A DNA stretch of 64,000 nt. Origin: Sphaerisporangium sp. (GTDB lineage Bacteria; Actinomycetota; Actinomycetes; Streptosporangiales; Streptosporangiaceae). This document shows, one piece after another, positions 33,357 through 41,882 of the stretch. Numbering within the stretch: the stretch's first letter is position 1; each line of letters starts with the position of its first letter. The notes beneath the pieces were generated by a model that was given only the letters and a program-made list of their open reading frames with translations, ran no database searches and was not told the origin of the DNA. The stretch is taken from contig JAOPYI010000021.1 in the NCBI GenBank assembly GCA_025964675.1, forward strand, positions 1 to 64,000, written 5' to 3'. Both the position numbers and the translations under genes were made by a program.

Positions 33357-34070
33357 TCACTCGTCGTCGAGGTTGAGCTTGATCCCGGAGACGCGGGTGC
33401 CGTCGGCGAGCGGACCCTCGGCGGTGGTCGTCTCGGCGCCGGTGAGCGACCCGGCGAGCCAGTTGTCGAAGTGCGGCTCCTGCTCTCCGATCGTGGTCTC
33501 CTCGCCGTGGGCCGGCAGCACCCGGGTGTCGGTCGGCAGGGTGAAGAGCCGCTCGCCGATCGCGGTGAGCTGGTCGGCCAGCGCGGGATACTCCCCGCCG
33601 ACCTTGCCAGGCCCGTCGGCCAGCAGCGTCTTGCCGGTGAAGACCACGCCCAGCGCCTCGACGTAGAGCGAGACGCCGCCCTGGGTCACGCCAGGCGTGG
33701 CGATGACCTCGAGCTCGACATCGGCGACACCGAAGATGCCTTCGTCCTCCATGTCGATGTCGGGGTAGGTCTCCTGCCAGGTCTCGCGCCAGAGCTGGCG
33801 GTCCTTGCGGTTTAGGGCGACGACCGCCTCGTCGCGCGCCGCGACCTCGATGGCCCCGCCGACGTGGTCGGGCAGGCCGTGGGTGCAGATCACGGCGAGC
33901 ACCTCGCGCTCACCCACGCTGGAAAGGATCGCCTCCGCGTCGCGCGCGGGGTCGATGACGATGACCTCCTCGTCGTCGCCCACGATCCAGGTGTTGTTCT
34001 CGACCTTGTATTCGGCGTCGTCGATAGTCACGACGCCTTCGGTCACCACTCGCTCAATACGCGCTGTCAC
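33357..34070 (-). CDS. Metallo-beta-lactamase-fold protein with degenerate metal site
   Basis: A 237-residue protein that aligns by eye along its length with actinobacterial glyoxalase II-like MBL hydrolases. The signature THxHxDH reads THGLPDH: His64, Asp68 and His69 remain but the second His is Leu66. TPGH reads TPGV (Val128), and the bridging Asp of TGDTL is Lys147 (FTGKTLL). The last His (LPAHGEE, His188) is kept. So both non-motif ligands of one site and the bridging ligand are gone, and ordinary di-zinc hydrolysis seems unlikely. It may be a pseudoenzyme with a binding role or use one metal. GTG 34070 gives the family-like MTARIERV start; GTG 34091 is also in frame. The codons at all changed positions are clear. 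Confidence 0.88.
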   Translation of the reverse strand: MTARIERVVTEGVVTIDDAEYKVENNTWIVGDDEEVIVIDPARDAEAILSSVGEREVLAVICTHGLPDHVGGAIEVAARDEAVVALNRKDRQLWRETWQETYPDIDMEDEGIFGVADVELEVIATPGVTQGGVSLYVEALGVVFTGKTLLADGPGKVGGEYPALADQLTAIGERLFTLPTDTRVLPAHGEETTIGEQEPHFDNWLAGSLTGAETTTAEGPLADGTRVSGIKLNLDDE

Positions 34071-34149
34071 GGCCACGACCTTACCGAACACTTGAGCCCG
34101 TCTCGATAAGCAATCGCACGCTCTCCGGCCCGAGGCTCGCGCCCGGAGG

Positions 34150-34785
34150 TTACGGCTCGTCTCCGAGACGAGGGGAGAACGCGCCGAAAGGCAGGTCGAG
34201 CTCCTGATCCTGCTCTCTCAGGTCCCGCAGGGAAAGCTGGGCCAGCTCGACGAGGCATCCGGCCTCGGCGGGCCAGCCGATGATCCACAGCCAGTTTCCC
34301 ATGGCCTCGCCGACGTACACGACGCGGTCGGGAAGGGCCTCGACCCACCACAGGGCCGTCGGGTGCCCCAGGGTCTCGACCTTGGCGTTGGGCGGGCCGA
34401 GGTCGAACCCCGGGCCGGGATCGGGTCCGTCCAGCCTGGCGAAGGCGGCCCCAAGCCCCATGCCCGGCTCCTCGGCCACGAGGACCAAATCGGAGGGCCC
34501 GTGAGTGAGCGACGGCCCGGACAGGGCCACGACCCCCGCGCGGGTGCCGTCGCGCTCGTCTCCAGCGTCGCCGAACCCCGTCACCAGCCATCCCGGCGGC
34601 AACGGCCACGGCAGCCAGAAGGGGACGCGGGAGTCCTTGCGGATCACGTCGAACGCCTCGCTGGACGGACGCCTCGGCTGGAAGGGGTGGACGGCGCCGT
34701 GCACGCCGCAACTCCAGGCGCTGGACCATGCGCTGGGCGGGCGCAGCGTGCCGAAACACCGAGGGCAGGTAGGCGCGGCTCTCAC
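34150..34785 (-). CDS. DUF6758 family protein
   Basis: A 211-residue actinobacterial protein. It begins with a zinc-ribbon-like CPRCFGTL and a later Cys (WSCGVHGAVHPFQP), then a conserved hydrophobic/Pro-rich WLPWPLPPGWLVTGFG. The rest is a soluble alpha/beta domain with TALWWVEALPDRVVYVGEAMGNWLW. The function is unknown. It is divergent from the Nudix gene and lies 80 bases upstream of the degenerate MBL gene on the same strand. Confidence 0.8.
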   Translation of the reverse strand: MRAAPTCPRCFGTLRPPSAWSSAWSCGVHGAVHPFQPRRPSSEAFDVIRKDSRVPFWLPWPLPPGWLVTGFGDAGDERDGTRAGVVALSGPSLTHGPSDLVLVAEEPGMGLGAAFARLDGPDPGPGFDLGPPNAKVETLGHPTALWWVEALPDRVVYVGEAMGNWLWIIGWPAEAGCLVELAQLSLRDLREQDQELDLPFGAFSPRLGDEP

Positions 34786-34857
34786 AGTTATCCACGGTGC
34801 TTCGGCGGCCGCGGGTTAGTCAAGGGGAATCCCGTTATCCCGGCGTAATCTTGGCGT

Positions 34858-35265
34858 ATGCGCGTGAGGTGCGTGGGAGGGATCGTCGTCGACGGCGCTG
34901 AGCGGCTGCTCCTGATCCTGCGCGGGCACCCGCCCGGTGAGGGCCTGTGGTCGCTCCCGGGCGGCCGGGTGGAGCCCGGCGAGTCCGACGCCGCCGCCCT
35001 GGAGCGCGAGTTGCTGGAGGAGACAGGCCTTCGCGTCCGCGTCGGCGATCTGGCGGGCACCGTGGAGCGTCCGGGGCCGGCCGGCGTGCTCTACGAGATC
35101 CACGACTACTTCGCGACCCCGGCGGGCGGCACCCCCCGGCCGGGCGACGACGCGGCGGACGTGGGGTGGTTCGGCCCCGGCGATCTCGCCCGGCTCCCGC
35201 TCACCTCCGGCCTCCTGGAGACCCTGATCGCGTGGCACGTGGTCGACGCCGGCGTCAGCGGCTGA
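34858..35265 (+). CDS. Nudix hydrolase
   Basis: A 135-residue single-domain Nudix enzyme. The Nudix box fits G-x5-E-x7-RE-L-x-EE-x-G-L exactly (from GRVEPGE to RELLEETGL, residues about 37-59), which coordinates Mg2+ and cleaves a nucleoside diphosphate linked to another group. The substrate cannot be told from this short form. Its last 11 bases overlap the end of the convergent repeat-protein gene. Confidence 0.92.
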   Translation: MRVRCVGGIVVDGAERLLLILRGHPPGEGLWSLPGGRVEPGESDAAALERELLEETGLRVRVGDLAGTVERPGPAGVLYEIHDYFATPAGGTPRPGDDAADVGWFGPGDLARLPLTSGLLETLIAWHVVDAGVSG

Positions 35266-38200
35266 ACGTCGTGCGCCACAGGGTCAGGTGGTCGGCGGTG
35301 TAGGTCGTGGAGCGGCCCACGGCGATCACCCTGTCGTCGATCACCGCGATGGCGCCGAGCCACTGGGCGCCGTCGCCGGTCATCCCGTCACCGGTCAGGG
35401 TGTGACGCTGCCAGTCGTGGCCGTCCTCGGACGTCCAGACCGCGCTGTCGCCGGTCGCGGGCGGGCCGTACGACCCCACGGCGACCAGGCCGGACTTGGA
35501 GGTCGTCATGTCGAGCACGGTCGCGGCGGCGTCGGAGGGGAGCCAGGAGTACTGCCAGGTCACCCCGTCGTCGCCGGAGACGGCCGCGAACGGCTGCTCG
35601 GCCCCCTTGTCGTTCTGCGCGCTGCCCACGGCCACGACGTCGTTCCCCTGGAGCACCACCCGGCGCAGGCTCGCCGAGCGCGCCCCCTCGGGGATCACCC
35701 GCTTGCGCGCGGTCCAGTTCAGCCCGTCGCGCGACACCCAGACCACCCCGGACGTACGGCCGGCCGTGCCGGACCCGCCGACCGCGAGGTAGCCGTCCTT
35801 GGTCGCGACGACGTCCTCGATGCGCACGTCGGCGCCGCCCGCCGGGAGGCCCTGCGGCGCGGACCGCGAGTAGCGCCGCAGGTCGGCGGAGAACCACAGC
35901 GCGGCGACCACCCCATCGGGGCCGCTGTCGTCACCCGCGAGCACGTACCCCTTCGGGCCGGCCGCCACTACGCGCGGGACCACGGCGTACCGCCCGGACG
36001 CCCCGAGCGCCGGCGACTCCGGCGCCTGGTGCCAGGACCGCCCGTCGGTGGAGGTGGAGAGCAGCGGCTTGACGAACGCCGAGTCCGCCGTGGTGCTGCC
36101 CACCGCGAGCCACCCCTGGGGGCCGTGGGCCACGTCGTTGAGCGACTGCCTGCCCGAGCCGCCGAGTGCCGGTGAGCTCACGGCCTTCCAGTTCTGGCCC
36201 GTGGCGCTGGTCCAGATGCCGGCGTCGCCCTTGACCGCCCCGACGGCGACGAAGGAGTTCCCCGCGGCGATCAGGGCCGTCGTCTCGCGCGCCGAGCGGC
36301 TGAGACCGCTGATGTCCGCCAGCGGCACCGGGGCGGCGGGCTTGCCCTTGGCCGCCGTCATCAGCACCGGCAGGTTGTCCAGACCTCCGGCTCGCTGGTC
36401 ACCGGCGGCCACCAGCGTGTCAGCGTCGGTGATGGCGAGGCCCCTCAGCGTGCCGGGGATCTGCCCGAGGTCGGTGCTCTCCGTCCACTTCTTGCCGTCG
36501 GCGCTGGTGAAGACGGCGTACCGCTCCCACCCCGACTCGGCGACCGCCGCGACCCCGGCGGAGGAGGAGGCGAGGCCGCGCACGCCGGTCGCCTCGCGCC
36601 CGAGCCCGCTGATCACCCCGCACTGGCGCCATTCGTCTCCGAGGTCGGAGCAGTAGATCCGGACGTCACCGGCATCCGACTTCTGCAGGGTCGGCACCAG
36701 CAGGAAGCCCTTGCCCGCCACGGCGAGCGCGCCGGGTTCGGGCCGCACGCCTGGCAGCGCGGCGGCCGTACGGAGCCAGGTCCTGCCGCCGTCGGGGGAT
36801 CTCAGGATGACCGAGGTGGTGTCGCCCTTGCCGGGGTCGGCCAGCGCCACGACGGCGTCTCCCTTGGCGACCACCGCCCGGATGGCCCTCACCTTGTCGG
36901 TGGCGCCGATCTCGCCGGTGTCCACGCGGCTCCAGCTCTGCCCGTCCGGCGACACCCAGGCCACCGGGCCGTACCCGCCGTTCTGGAGGGTCGTGGAGCC
37001 GACGGCCACGAAGCCGCTGGCCGTCCGTGCGAGGTCGGTGATCCTGTCCCCGCTCCAGAAGACCGACAGCCGCGAGGGGTCGACCGCCGTCCAGGACCGC
37101 CCGTCGGTGCTCGTCCACATCCCGCGCGCGGCAGCGCCCGCCGCGCCTGGCGCCTCGGTACCGGACGCGAGCCAGCGGCCCGCCCCGCCCGTGACGCGTC
37201 CGGCCGACCCCGCGGGCTGGTACCCGGCGGGACCGGTCACCCGGCCCAGCTGCCAGGACCTGCCGCCGTCGGGGGAGACCAGGAAGAGGGGCCTCGGCAC
37301 CGGGCTTGTCGTGTCGCTGCCGACCGCGACCACGGTCGAGCCGACGGAGGTGACCGCGTTGAGCACCTGGCTGGAACCGTTGCCGCTGATGCCCGGCGGG
37401 GCCACGAACGCCTGGTCTCCGGATCCGCCGTCACCCGCCGCCAGCCGGAGCCCGGAGCTCACCGGGGAGTTCACCCAGTTGACGATCACCAGCCCGAGGC
37501 CGGCCGTCGCCAGGAGCACCACGGCCACGAAGATCGGGGTCAGCACGCCCCGCCTGGGGCCGCGCCGCCGTGGCAGGCGGGTCTGGCGCGGCGGCCTGGG
37601 GACGACCTGGTCGCGGTGGTGGCGCCCGCGCCCGCCGCCACGTGGACGCGCCGGGCCGGAGGCCACGAGCATGTCGGGTCGGGCGGAACGTCCCCCGGGA
37701 GGCCTGCCGATGCGCTCCTCAGCCGAGATGCCGGCGCCGGACGGGCGGGCGGTGCCGGGCGTGATCTCGGGCCTGATCTCGGGCTCGGCCGGGATGCTGG
37801 GCTCGACCCTGATCCCCGGCCCGTCCCGCTCGTCGGGGGCCGGAGGCTCGGGCTCCACCCGGCGCGTGCGGGGCGGTCCTGAGGCGACGAGCTTGTCCGG
37901 CCGGTTCACGAGGCGGCGTGGCTGCCAGTGGGGCTCGTCTTCCTCGGGGAAGTCGCCAGGGGGCCGGTCGGGGGACGTGCGGCCGGCGCTGTGGCGGGGC
38001 TCCGCGCCTCCATACGGCCGCGCGTAGGGGTGTCGGCCCGGCTGCCTCGGCGGCTCGGCGGGGGGCTCCTCGGGAACGGGGGCACCGCCCTCGTCGGGGG
38101 TCGGCGCGCCGAAGGGCGGGAGGGCCCATGGCGAGTCGAGCGGGAGGCCGCGAGACCGGACCTCCGAGGGACCCGGTGGAGAGTGGTGCAGGGTCGGGGG

Positions 38201-38308
38201 GGATGTGTGTGCCTGGTGGTACCCGGATGGGCGCGGCGAGCCGCCGCGATCGGCACCGTCGTCCGCCGACCACCATGACGAGCGCGGGTCGTGGGGGCCC
38301 GAGGCCAC
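35255..38308 (-). CDS. Membrane-anchored Asp-box (BNR/sialidase-like) repeat protein
   Basis: A 1017-residue protein. Residues 1-255 are Pro/Arg-rich, probably cytoplasmic and disordered, with repeated RPDxLVASGPxR motifs. One membrane helix (about 256-278, PIFVAVVLLATAGLGLVIV) follows. The remaining ~735 residues carry about ten Asp-box motifs S-x-D/G-x-G-x-x-W, such as SPDGGRSW, STDGRSW, SPDGQSW, SADGKKW, SATGQNW, SRDGLNW and SEDGHDW. This spacing suggests one or two beta-propellers exposed outside. Sialidase catalytic Arg/Glu/Tyr residues are not evident, so a binding or sensing role is more likely. GTG 38308 has GAGGAGG eight bases upstream, better than GTG 38317. No family name beyond BNR-like is supported. 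Confidence 0.82.
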   Translation of the reverse strand: MASGPHDPRSSWWSADDGADRGGSPRPSGYHQAHTSPPTLHHSPPGPSEVRSRGLPLDSPWALPPFGAPTPDEGGAPVPEEPPAEPPRQPGRHPYARPYGGAEPRHSAGRTSPDRPPGDFPEEDEPHWQPRRLVNRPDKLVASGPPRTRRVEPEPPAPDERDGPGIRVEPSIPAEPEIRPEITPGTARPSGAGISAEERIGRPPGGRSARPDMLVASGPARPRGGGRGRHHRDQVVPRPPRQTRLPRRRGPRRGVLTPIFVAVVLLATAGLGLVIVNWVNSPVSSGLRLAAGDGGSGDQAFVAPPGISGNGSSQVLNAVTSVGSTVVAVGSDTTSPVPRPLFLVSPDGGRSWQLGRVTGPAGYQPAGSAGRVTGGAGRWLASGTEAPGAAGAAARGMWTSTDGRSWTAVDPSRLSVFWSGDRITDLARTASGFVAVGSTTLQNGGYGPVAWVSPDGQSWSRVDTGEIGATDKVRAIRAVVAKGDAVVALADPGKGDTTSVILRSPDGGRTWLRTAAALPGVRPEPGALAVAGKGFLLVPTLQKSDAGDVRIYCSDLGDEWRQCGVISGLGREATGVRGLASSSAGVAAVAESGWERYAVFTSADGKKWTESTDLGQIPGTLRGLAITDADTLVAAGDQRAGGLDNLPVLMTAAKGKPAAPVPLADISGLSRSARETTALIAAGNSFVAVGAVKGDAGIWTSATGQNWKAVSSPALGGSGRQSLNDVAHGPQGWLAVGSTTADSAFVKPLLSTSTDGRSWHQAPESPALGASGRYAVVPRVVAAGPKGYVLAGDDSGPDGVVAALWFSADLRRYSRSAPQGLPAGGADVRIEDVVATKDGYLAVGGSGTAGRTSGVVWVSRDGLNWTARKRVIPEGARSASLRRVVLQGNDVVAVGSAQNDKGAEQPFAAVSGDDGVTWQYSWLPSDAAATVLDMTTSKSGLVAVGSYGPPATGDSAVWTSEDGHDWQRHTLTGDGMTGDGAQWLGAIAVIDDRVIAVGRSTTYTADHLTLWRTTFSR

Positions 38309-38579
38309 GCTCAGCACCTCCTCGTCGGCAGCCTAACCCAGTCTGAAGGCCGTAATTCGGGACCGTTCCACCGAACTCCAGCTCATCCATTGCATTGACA
38401 CAGATCACCTGCGATCGTACCGATACCCACCCCATGCCCAGTGATCACATATCTGGGTGGGATGGTGGTCGCTCTCGCCCTCGCCGCCAGTGCGCACCTC
38501 CCTGGGGCCGACTGCCGACCCGCACACCTTCCAGGGCAACACGCCGAGGCCCCTCCTGGCGAGACCTCTCTAGTCAGAT

Positions 38580-39659
38580 TTATCTAGAGACCGTCTGAAT
38601 TGCCCGCTTCTGGGCGATTATCACGACCGCAACGGTGAAGAAACCCAACTGGACCACGGTCCCCGAGAGGGCCTGCCAAGGCACCGCGCCCTGGCGCAGG
38701 GCGTCCGCGAGATCGCCGGAGGCGGCGGCAGGCAGGAAGCTCACCACGTTGTTGATCACGTGCAGCGCGATGGGCGCCTCCAAGCCGCCTGTGCGTACCG
38801 CGAGCCAGCCCATCAGAGCGCCGAAGCTGAACACGTCGATGATGCCCCAGTCGGTGTAGGCGTGCAGCGAGGTGAACGCCGCGGCGCCCAGCAGGATGCC
38901 GGGCCACGGGGTCGTGAAGTAGGCGCCGAACGCCTGGATCAGCCAGCCACGGAAGATGTACTCCTCCGCCGCGGCCTGGAACGGCACCAGCAGCAGGATG
39001 ACCACGAGCCCGGGCAGGAACCGCTGCCATCCCACCCAGCCGAAGAGGTTTCCGAGGCTCTCACCCGTCACCGCGTACGTCACGACCATCGCGGCCTGTC
39101 CCAGGATGAGCGCCACGAACGCCACCCCGAGGCAGATCGACAACCACCCCCAGCGCAGCCGTCCCGCCACCGACGACAGCGTGCCCGGAGGGCGGCGCTG
39201 GACCAGCCACGCCGTCGCGAACACCACCGGCAGGACCGCCGCGATCGAGAGCAGCAGCACCGACAGCTCGAACACCGGATTCCCGAACAGCCGGCCGCCG
39301 CTCATCACCACAGGAATGCCCAGCAGCGTCGCGACGACCACGCCTGCGAAGATGACGAGCAGGCCGATGGCCACGAACGCCACGGCGATGACGGCCGTCC
39401 CCACGATGGGGCGCCACCATCGGTGCAGAGGCGTGCGCGCGAGGTGGTCGTACCGCGTACCGGGCGGCGGCGGCACGACCCACCGGCTCGGTGCCGGCGG
39501 CGCCTGCCAGGGCTGGGGCCCCCAGTAGTACGGCTGGGCGGCGGGCGGGTGCCCTGCTCCCGAGGGTGCCGGATAGTACGGCTCGGCGGCCGGCGGATGC
39601 CCTGATCCTGAGGGCCCCCGCTCCGGCTGCGGCTGGTGCGCCTGTGACGGATCGTGCAT
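38580..39659 (-). CDS. CPBP family intramembrane glutamic endopeptidase
   Basis: A 359-residue membrane protein. A Pro/Tyr-rich cytoplasmic N-terminus contains a near-duplicated segment (GHPPAAEPYYPAPS and GHPPAAQPYYWGP). About eight membrane helices follow. The CPBP/Rce1-type active site is present: EEYIFRG, His in FTSLHAYTD, and HVINNVVSF. These proteases cleave within or near the membrane; substrates in actinomycetes are mostly unknown. ATG 39659 is about 10 bases after GAGGAG; two in-frame ATG codons just upstream are less likely. Confidence 0.9.
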   Translation of the reverse strand: MHDPSQAHQPQPERGPSGSGHPPAAEPYYPAPSGAGHPPAAQPYYWGPQPWQAPPAPSRWVVPPPPGTRYDHLARTPLHRWWRPIVGTAVIAVAFVAIGLLVIFAGVVVATLLGIPVVMSGGRLFGNPVFELSVLLLSIAAVLPVVFATAWLVQRRPPGTLSSVAGRLRWGWLSICLGVAFVALILGQAAMVVTYAVTGESLGNLFGWVGWQRFLPGLVVILLLVPFQAAAEEYIFRGWLIQAFGAYFTTPWPGILLGAAAFTSLHAYTDWGIIDVFSFGALMGWLAVRTGGLEAPIALHVINNVVSFLPAAASGDLADALRQGAVPWQALSGTVVQLGFFTVAVVIIAQKRAIQTVSR

Positions 39660-39741
39660 ACCCGCCATTCTCCTCACCAGGCCAGGGCGTCCGTCGATCG
39701 GCTGGCGCTGTACGGGCAGCCGTACCCCGACCCGGGGGAGA

Positions 39742-40665
39742 TCAGCCCTTCGTGCGCGCCAGCCCGGCGGCGCGCCCCTTGGCGGCGACGACCAGCGCCA
39801 TCTTCCGCGAGGCTTCGTCGATCATCTCGTCACCCAGCATCACCGCGCCGCGCCGGTCCACTGTCGTGGAACGCTCGTAGGCGTCAAGGATCAGCTCGGC
39901 GTGGTCGTAGTCCTCCTGGGTCGGCGAGTACACCTCGTTGGCCGCCTCGATCTGCGTGGGATGGAGCACCCACTTGCCGTCGAACCCCAGCGCCGCCGAC
40001 CTGCGCGCGACCTTGGCGAACCCGTCGAGATCCTTGATCTGGAGGTACGGCCCGTCGATGGCCTGGAGGTCGTACGTCCGCGCGGCCATCAGGATCCGCA
40101 TCAGGACGTAGTGGTACGCGTCGCCCTCGGTGTAACCGGGCGGCTGCTGCCCGACGACCAGCGTCCTCATGTTGATCGAGGCCATGAAGTCGGCCGGGCC
40201 GAACACCAGCGTCTCCAGCCGGGGCGACGCGGCGGCGATGGCGTCGACGTTGACCAGTCCTCGAGCGCTCTCGATCTGCGCCTCGACGCCGATGCCCCCG
40301 ACCGGCAGACCCACCGACTTCTCGATCTGGGTGAGCAGCGTGTCGAGCCAGGAGACCTGGACGGCGTCCTCGACCTTGGGCAGCATCACGCAGTCGAGCG
40401 CGTCCCCGGCGCCCTCGACTATCTCGATCACGTCGCGGTAGGTCCATGAGGTGGACAGGTCGTTCACCCGTACGACCCGGGTCTTGCCCGTCCAGTCACC
40501 GGTGCGCAGCGCCGCGACGATGTTCTTCCTGGCCTGTTCCTTGGCCTGCGGGGCGACCGAGTCCTCCAGGTCGAGGAACACCTCGTCGGCGGGAAGCCCC
40601 TGGGCCTTGTCGAGGAAGCGGGGGTTGCTGCCAGGCACGGCGAGACAGGAGCGACGGGAACGCAT
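39742..40665 (-). CDS. HpcH/HpaI aldolase/citrate lyase family CoA-ester lyase
   Basis: A 307-residue TIM-barrel lyase similar to CitE and to L-malyl-CoA/beta-methylmalyl-CoA lyases. Motifs: RSCLAVPGSNPRF, EVFLDLEDSVAPQAKEQAR (metal-binding Glu/Asp), RVNDLSTSWTYRD, VMLPKVED, EAQIESARGLVN, VFGPADFMASI and KWVLHPTQI. These bind Mg2+ and CoA esters. The family cleaves malyl-CoA or related esters to acetyl-CoA or propionyl-CoA plus glyoxylate; the exact substrate here is not determined. ATG 40665 is the family-like start (MRSRRSCLAVPG). It is divergent from bioY across a three-copy direct repeat. Confidence 0.88.
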   Translation of the reverse strand: MRSRRSCLAVPGSNPRFLDKAQGLPADEVFLDLEDSVAPQAKEQARKNIVAALRTGDWTGKTRVVRVNDLSTSWTYRDVIEIVEGAGDALDCVMLPKVEDAVQVSWLDTLLTQIEKSVGLPVGGIGVEAQIESARGLVNVDAIAAASPRLETLVFGPADFMASINMRTLVVGQQPPGYTEGDAYHYVLMRILMAARTYDLQAIDGPYLQIKDLDGFAKVARRSAALGFDGKWVLHPTQIEAANEVYSPTQEDYDHAELILDAYERSTTVDRRGAVMLGDEMIDEASRKMALVVAAKGRAAGLARTKG

Positions 40666-40701
40666 GGATCCACGGTAGTGGCCCAGGCATCCGCCATCGT
40701 C

Positions 40702-40758
40702 GTGTGGGGCCGCGACATGACCGTTTGGGGCCGTCACACCGCCTGTTGGGCTGTCACA
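40702..40758. promoter_or_regulatory. Three 20-21-bp direct repeats between the lyase and bioY genes
   Basis: Copies of TGGGGCCG-x-x-ACA occur at about 40705, 40726 and 40746: gtgtggggccgcgaca, gtttggggccgtcaca and tgttgggctgtcaca. The spacing of 20-21 bases is two helical turns, so a protein could bind one face of the helix three times. They lie 37-95 bases from the lyase start and 95-150 bases before bioY. The binding factor is unknown. Confidence 0.5.
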
Positions 40759-40852
40759 AAGGCCGTCGCCTGTTCTTGGCGCGGATCCTCTAAGGATTTC
40801 CTAGTCGCTGAACCGACAATGAACAACAAGCCTCGTAAAGGGAGAGATACAC

Positions 40853-41425
40853 ATGACTGACGCATCCATGGTGGTTCGGCCCGCCGTACTGTCCGACCTC
40901 ATCCCCGGAAAGCTCGTACGTGACATCGTGCTCGTGGTGGGCGCGGCGGCTCTGACCGGGCTGGCCGCGCAGGTCAGCATCCCGCTCCCTGGCACCCCCG
41001 TGCCACTGACGCTGCAGACCTTCGCCGTCCTGCTGGCCGGTGCCACCCTCGGCCTGCCGCGGGCCTTCCTCGGCATGGCCCTCTACCTGGCCATCGGGCA
41101 GCTCGGCGCGCCTTGGTTCGCGCCGTCGGGCGGCAACGCCACCTTGGGGTACGTCGTCGGTTTCGTTCTCGCCGCCTCGGTCGTCGGAGCTCTCGCGAGC
41201 AGAGGCGGCGACCGCACCCCGCTGCGCACCATCGCCACGATGACCCTCGGCACCCTCCTTATCTACGCCGTCGGGGTGCCGTGGCTCATGATGGTGACCG
41301 GCCTGGAACTGCCGGCGGCCCTGAGCGCGGGTGTCGTACCGTTCCTCATCGGCGACGGCCTCAAGGTCCTGGCGGCCGCAGGCCTGCTCCCCGCCGCCTG
41401 GAAGCTCTCGGGCCATCGCGGTTGA
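40853..41425 (+). CDS. bioY: Biotin transporter BioY (ECF S component)
   Basis: A 190-residue membrane protein with about six helices. The BioY signature is seen in VSIPLPGTPVPLTLQTFAVLLAGATLG, followed by RAFLGMALYLAIGQLGAPWFA and GYVVGFVLAASVVGALA. BioY captures biotin as the S component of an energy-coupling-factor importer. No bioM or bioN ATPase/transmembrane gene is adjacent, so it either works alone or uses shared ECF modules. The ATG is preceded by aaagggagag. Direct repeats upstream may be its operator. Confidence 0.94.
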   Translation: MTDASMVVRPAVLSDLIPGKLVRDIVLVVGAAALTGLAAQVSIPLPGTPVPLTLQTFAVLLAGATLGLPRAFLGMALYLAIGQLGAPWFAPSGGNATLGYVVGFVLAASVVGALASRGGDRTPLRTIATMTLGTLLIYAVGVPWLMMVTGLELPAALSAGVVPFLIGDGLKVLAAAGLLPAAWKLSGHRG

Positions 41426-41480
41426 CCGCTGAGGAGTGGCGGGACCGCCTTGGCAGCGGAGGCCCCGTACATTGCTAGGT

Positions 41481-41882
41481 GTGAGCCTCTCTCTGATCGA
41501 AGAGGGCGCCAAGAAGTCGGGCGTCCTGTGGGTCCGGCTGGATGGCCGTGACAGGCTGGCGTGGCATGTCTGGCATGACGGGGCCATCTACATCGTCACC
41601 GGCGCCGGGGAGCAGTCACTTCCCGGCCTGGCGGAAGCCTCCCGCGTACAGGTGACGCTGCGCAGCAAGGACAACGGCGCCGCGCTGATCTCCTTCGAGG
41701 CCGATGTCCGCGTGGTGGATCAGTCGGATTCGTCGGAGGCGGGGGCGGTGGCGGCCCTGGCGAAGGAGCGTCTCAACGCCGTGGACGCTCCGGGGCTGGC
41801 GGCCCGCTGGGCGTCCGGCTCCTCGGTCGTACGGCTGGCGCCCGACCCGGCCGCACGACCGGCGCCCGAAGTCGCCGTCTGA
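41481..41882 (+). CDS. Split-barrel (pyridoxamine 5'-phosphate oxidase-like) protein
   Basis: A 133-residue protein resembling the FMN-binding split-barrel fold of PNPOx-like proteins: GVLWVRLDGRDRLAWHVWHDGAIYIVTGAGEQ (early strands, residues about 13-43), SRVQVTLRSKDNGALISF-like middle and a C-terminal helix. Cofactor contacts are not certain. It lacks a signal peptide. The start is GTG 41481. Its last 163 bases overlap the end of a DMT transporter gene on the other strand, an unusually long convergent overlap. It follows bioY by 55 bases. Confidence 0.7.
   Translation: MSLSLIEEGAKKSGVLWVRLDGRDRLAWHVWHDGAIYIVTGAGEQSLPGLAEASRVQVTLRSKDNGAALISFEADVRVVDQSDSSEAGAVAALAKERLNAVDAPGLAARWASGSSVVRLAPDPAARPAPEVAV

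Noticed and set aside
34786-34800. Single TTATCCAC (DnaA-box-like) sequence
   Set aside because: One box does not make an origin; there is no cluster and no dnaA or dnaN gene nearby.
38394-38425. TTGACA-N17-TACCGA as a forward promoter
   Set aside because: No forward gene follows; the next genes are on the reverse strand, so it is probably chance.
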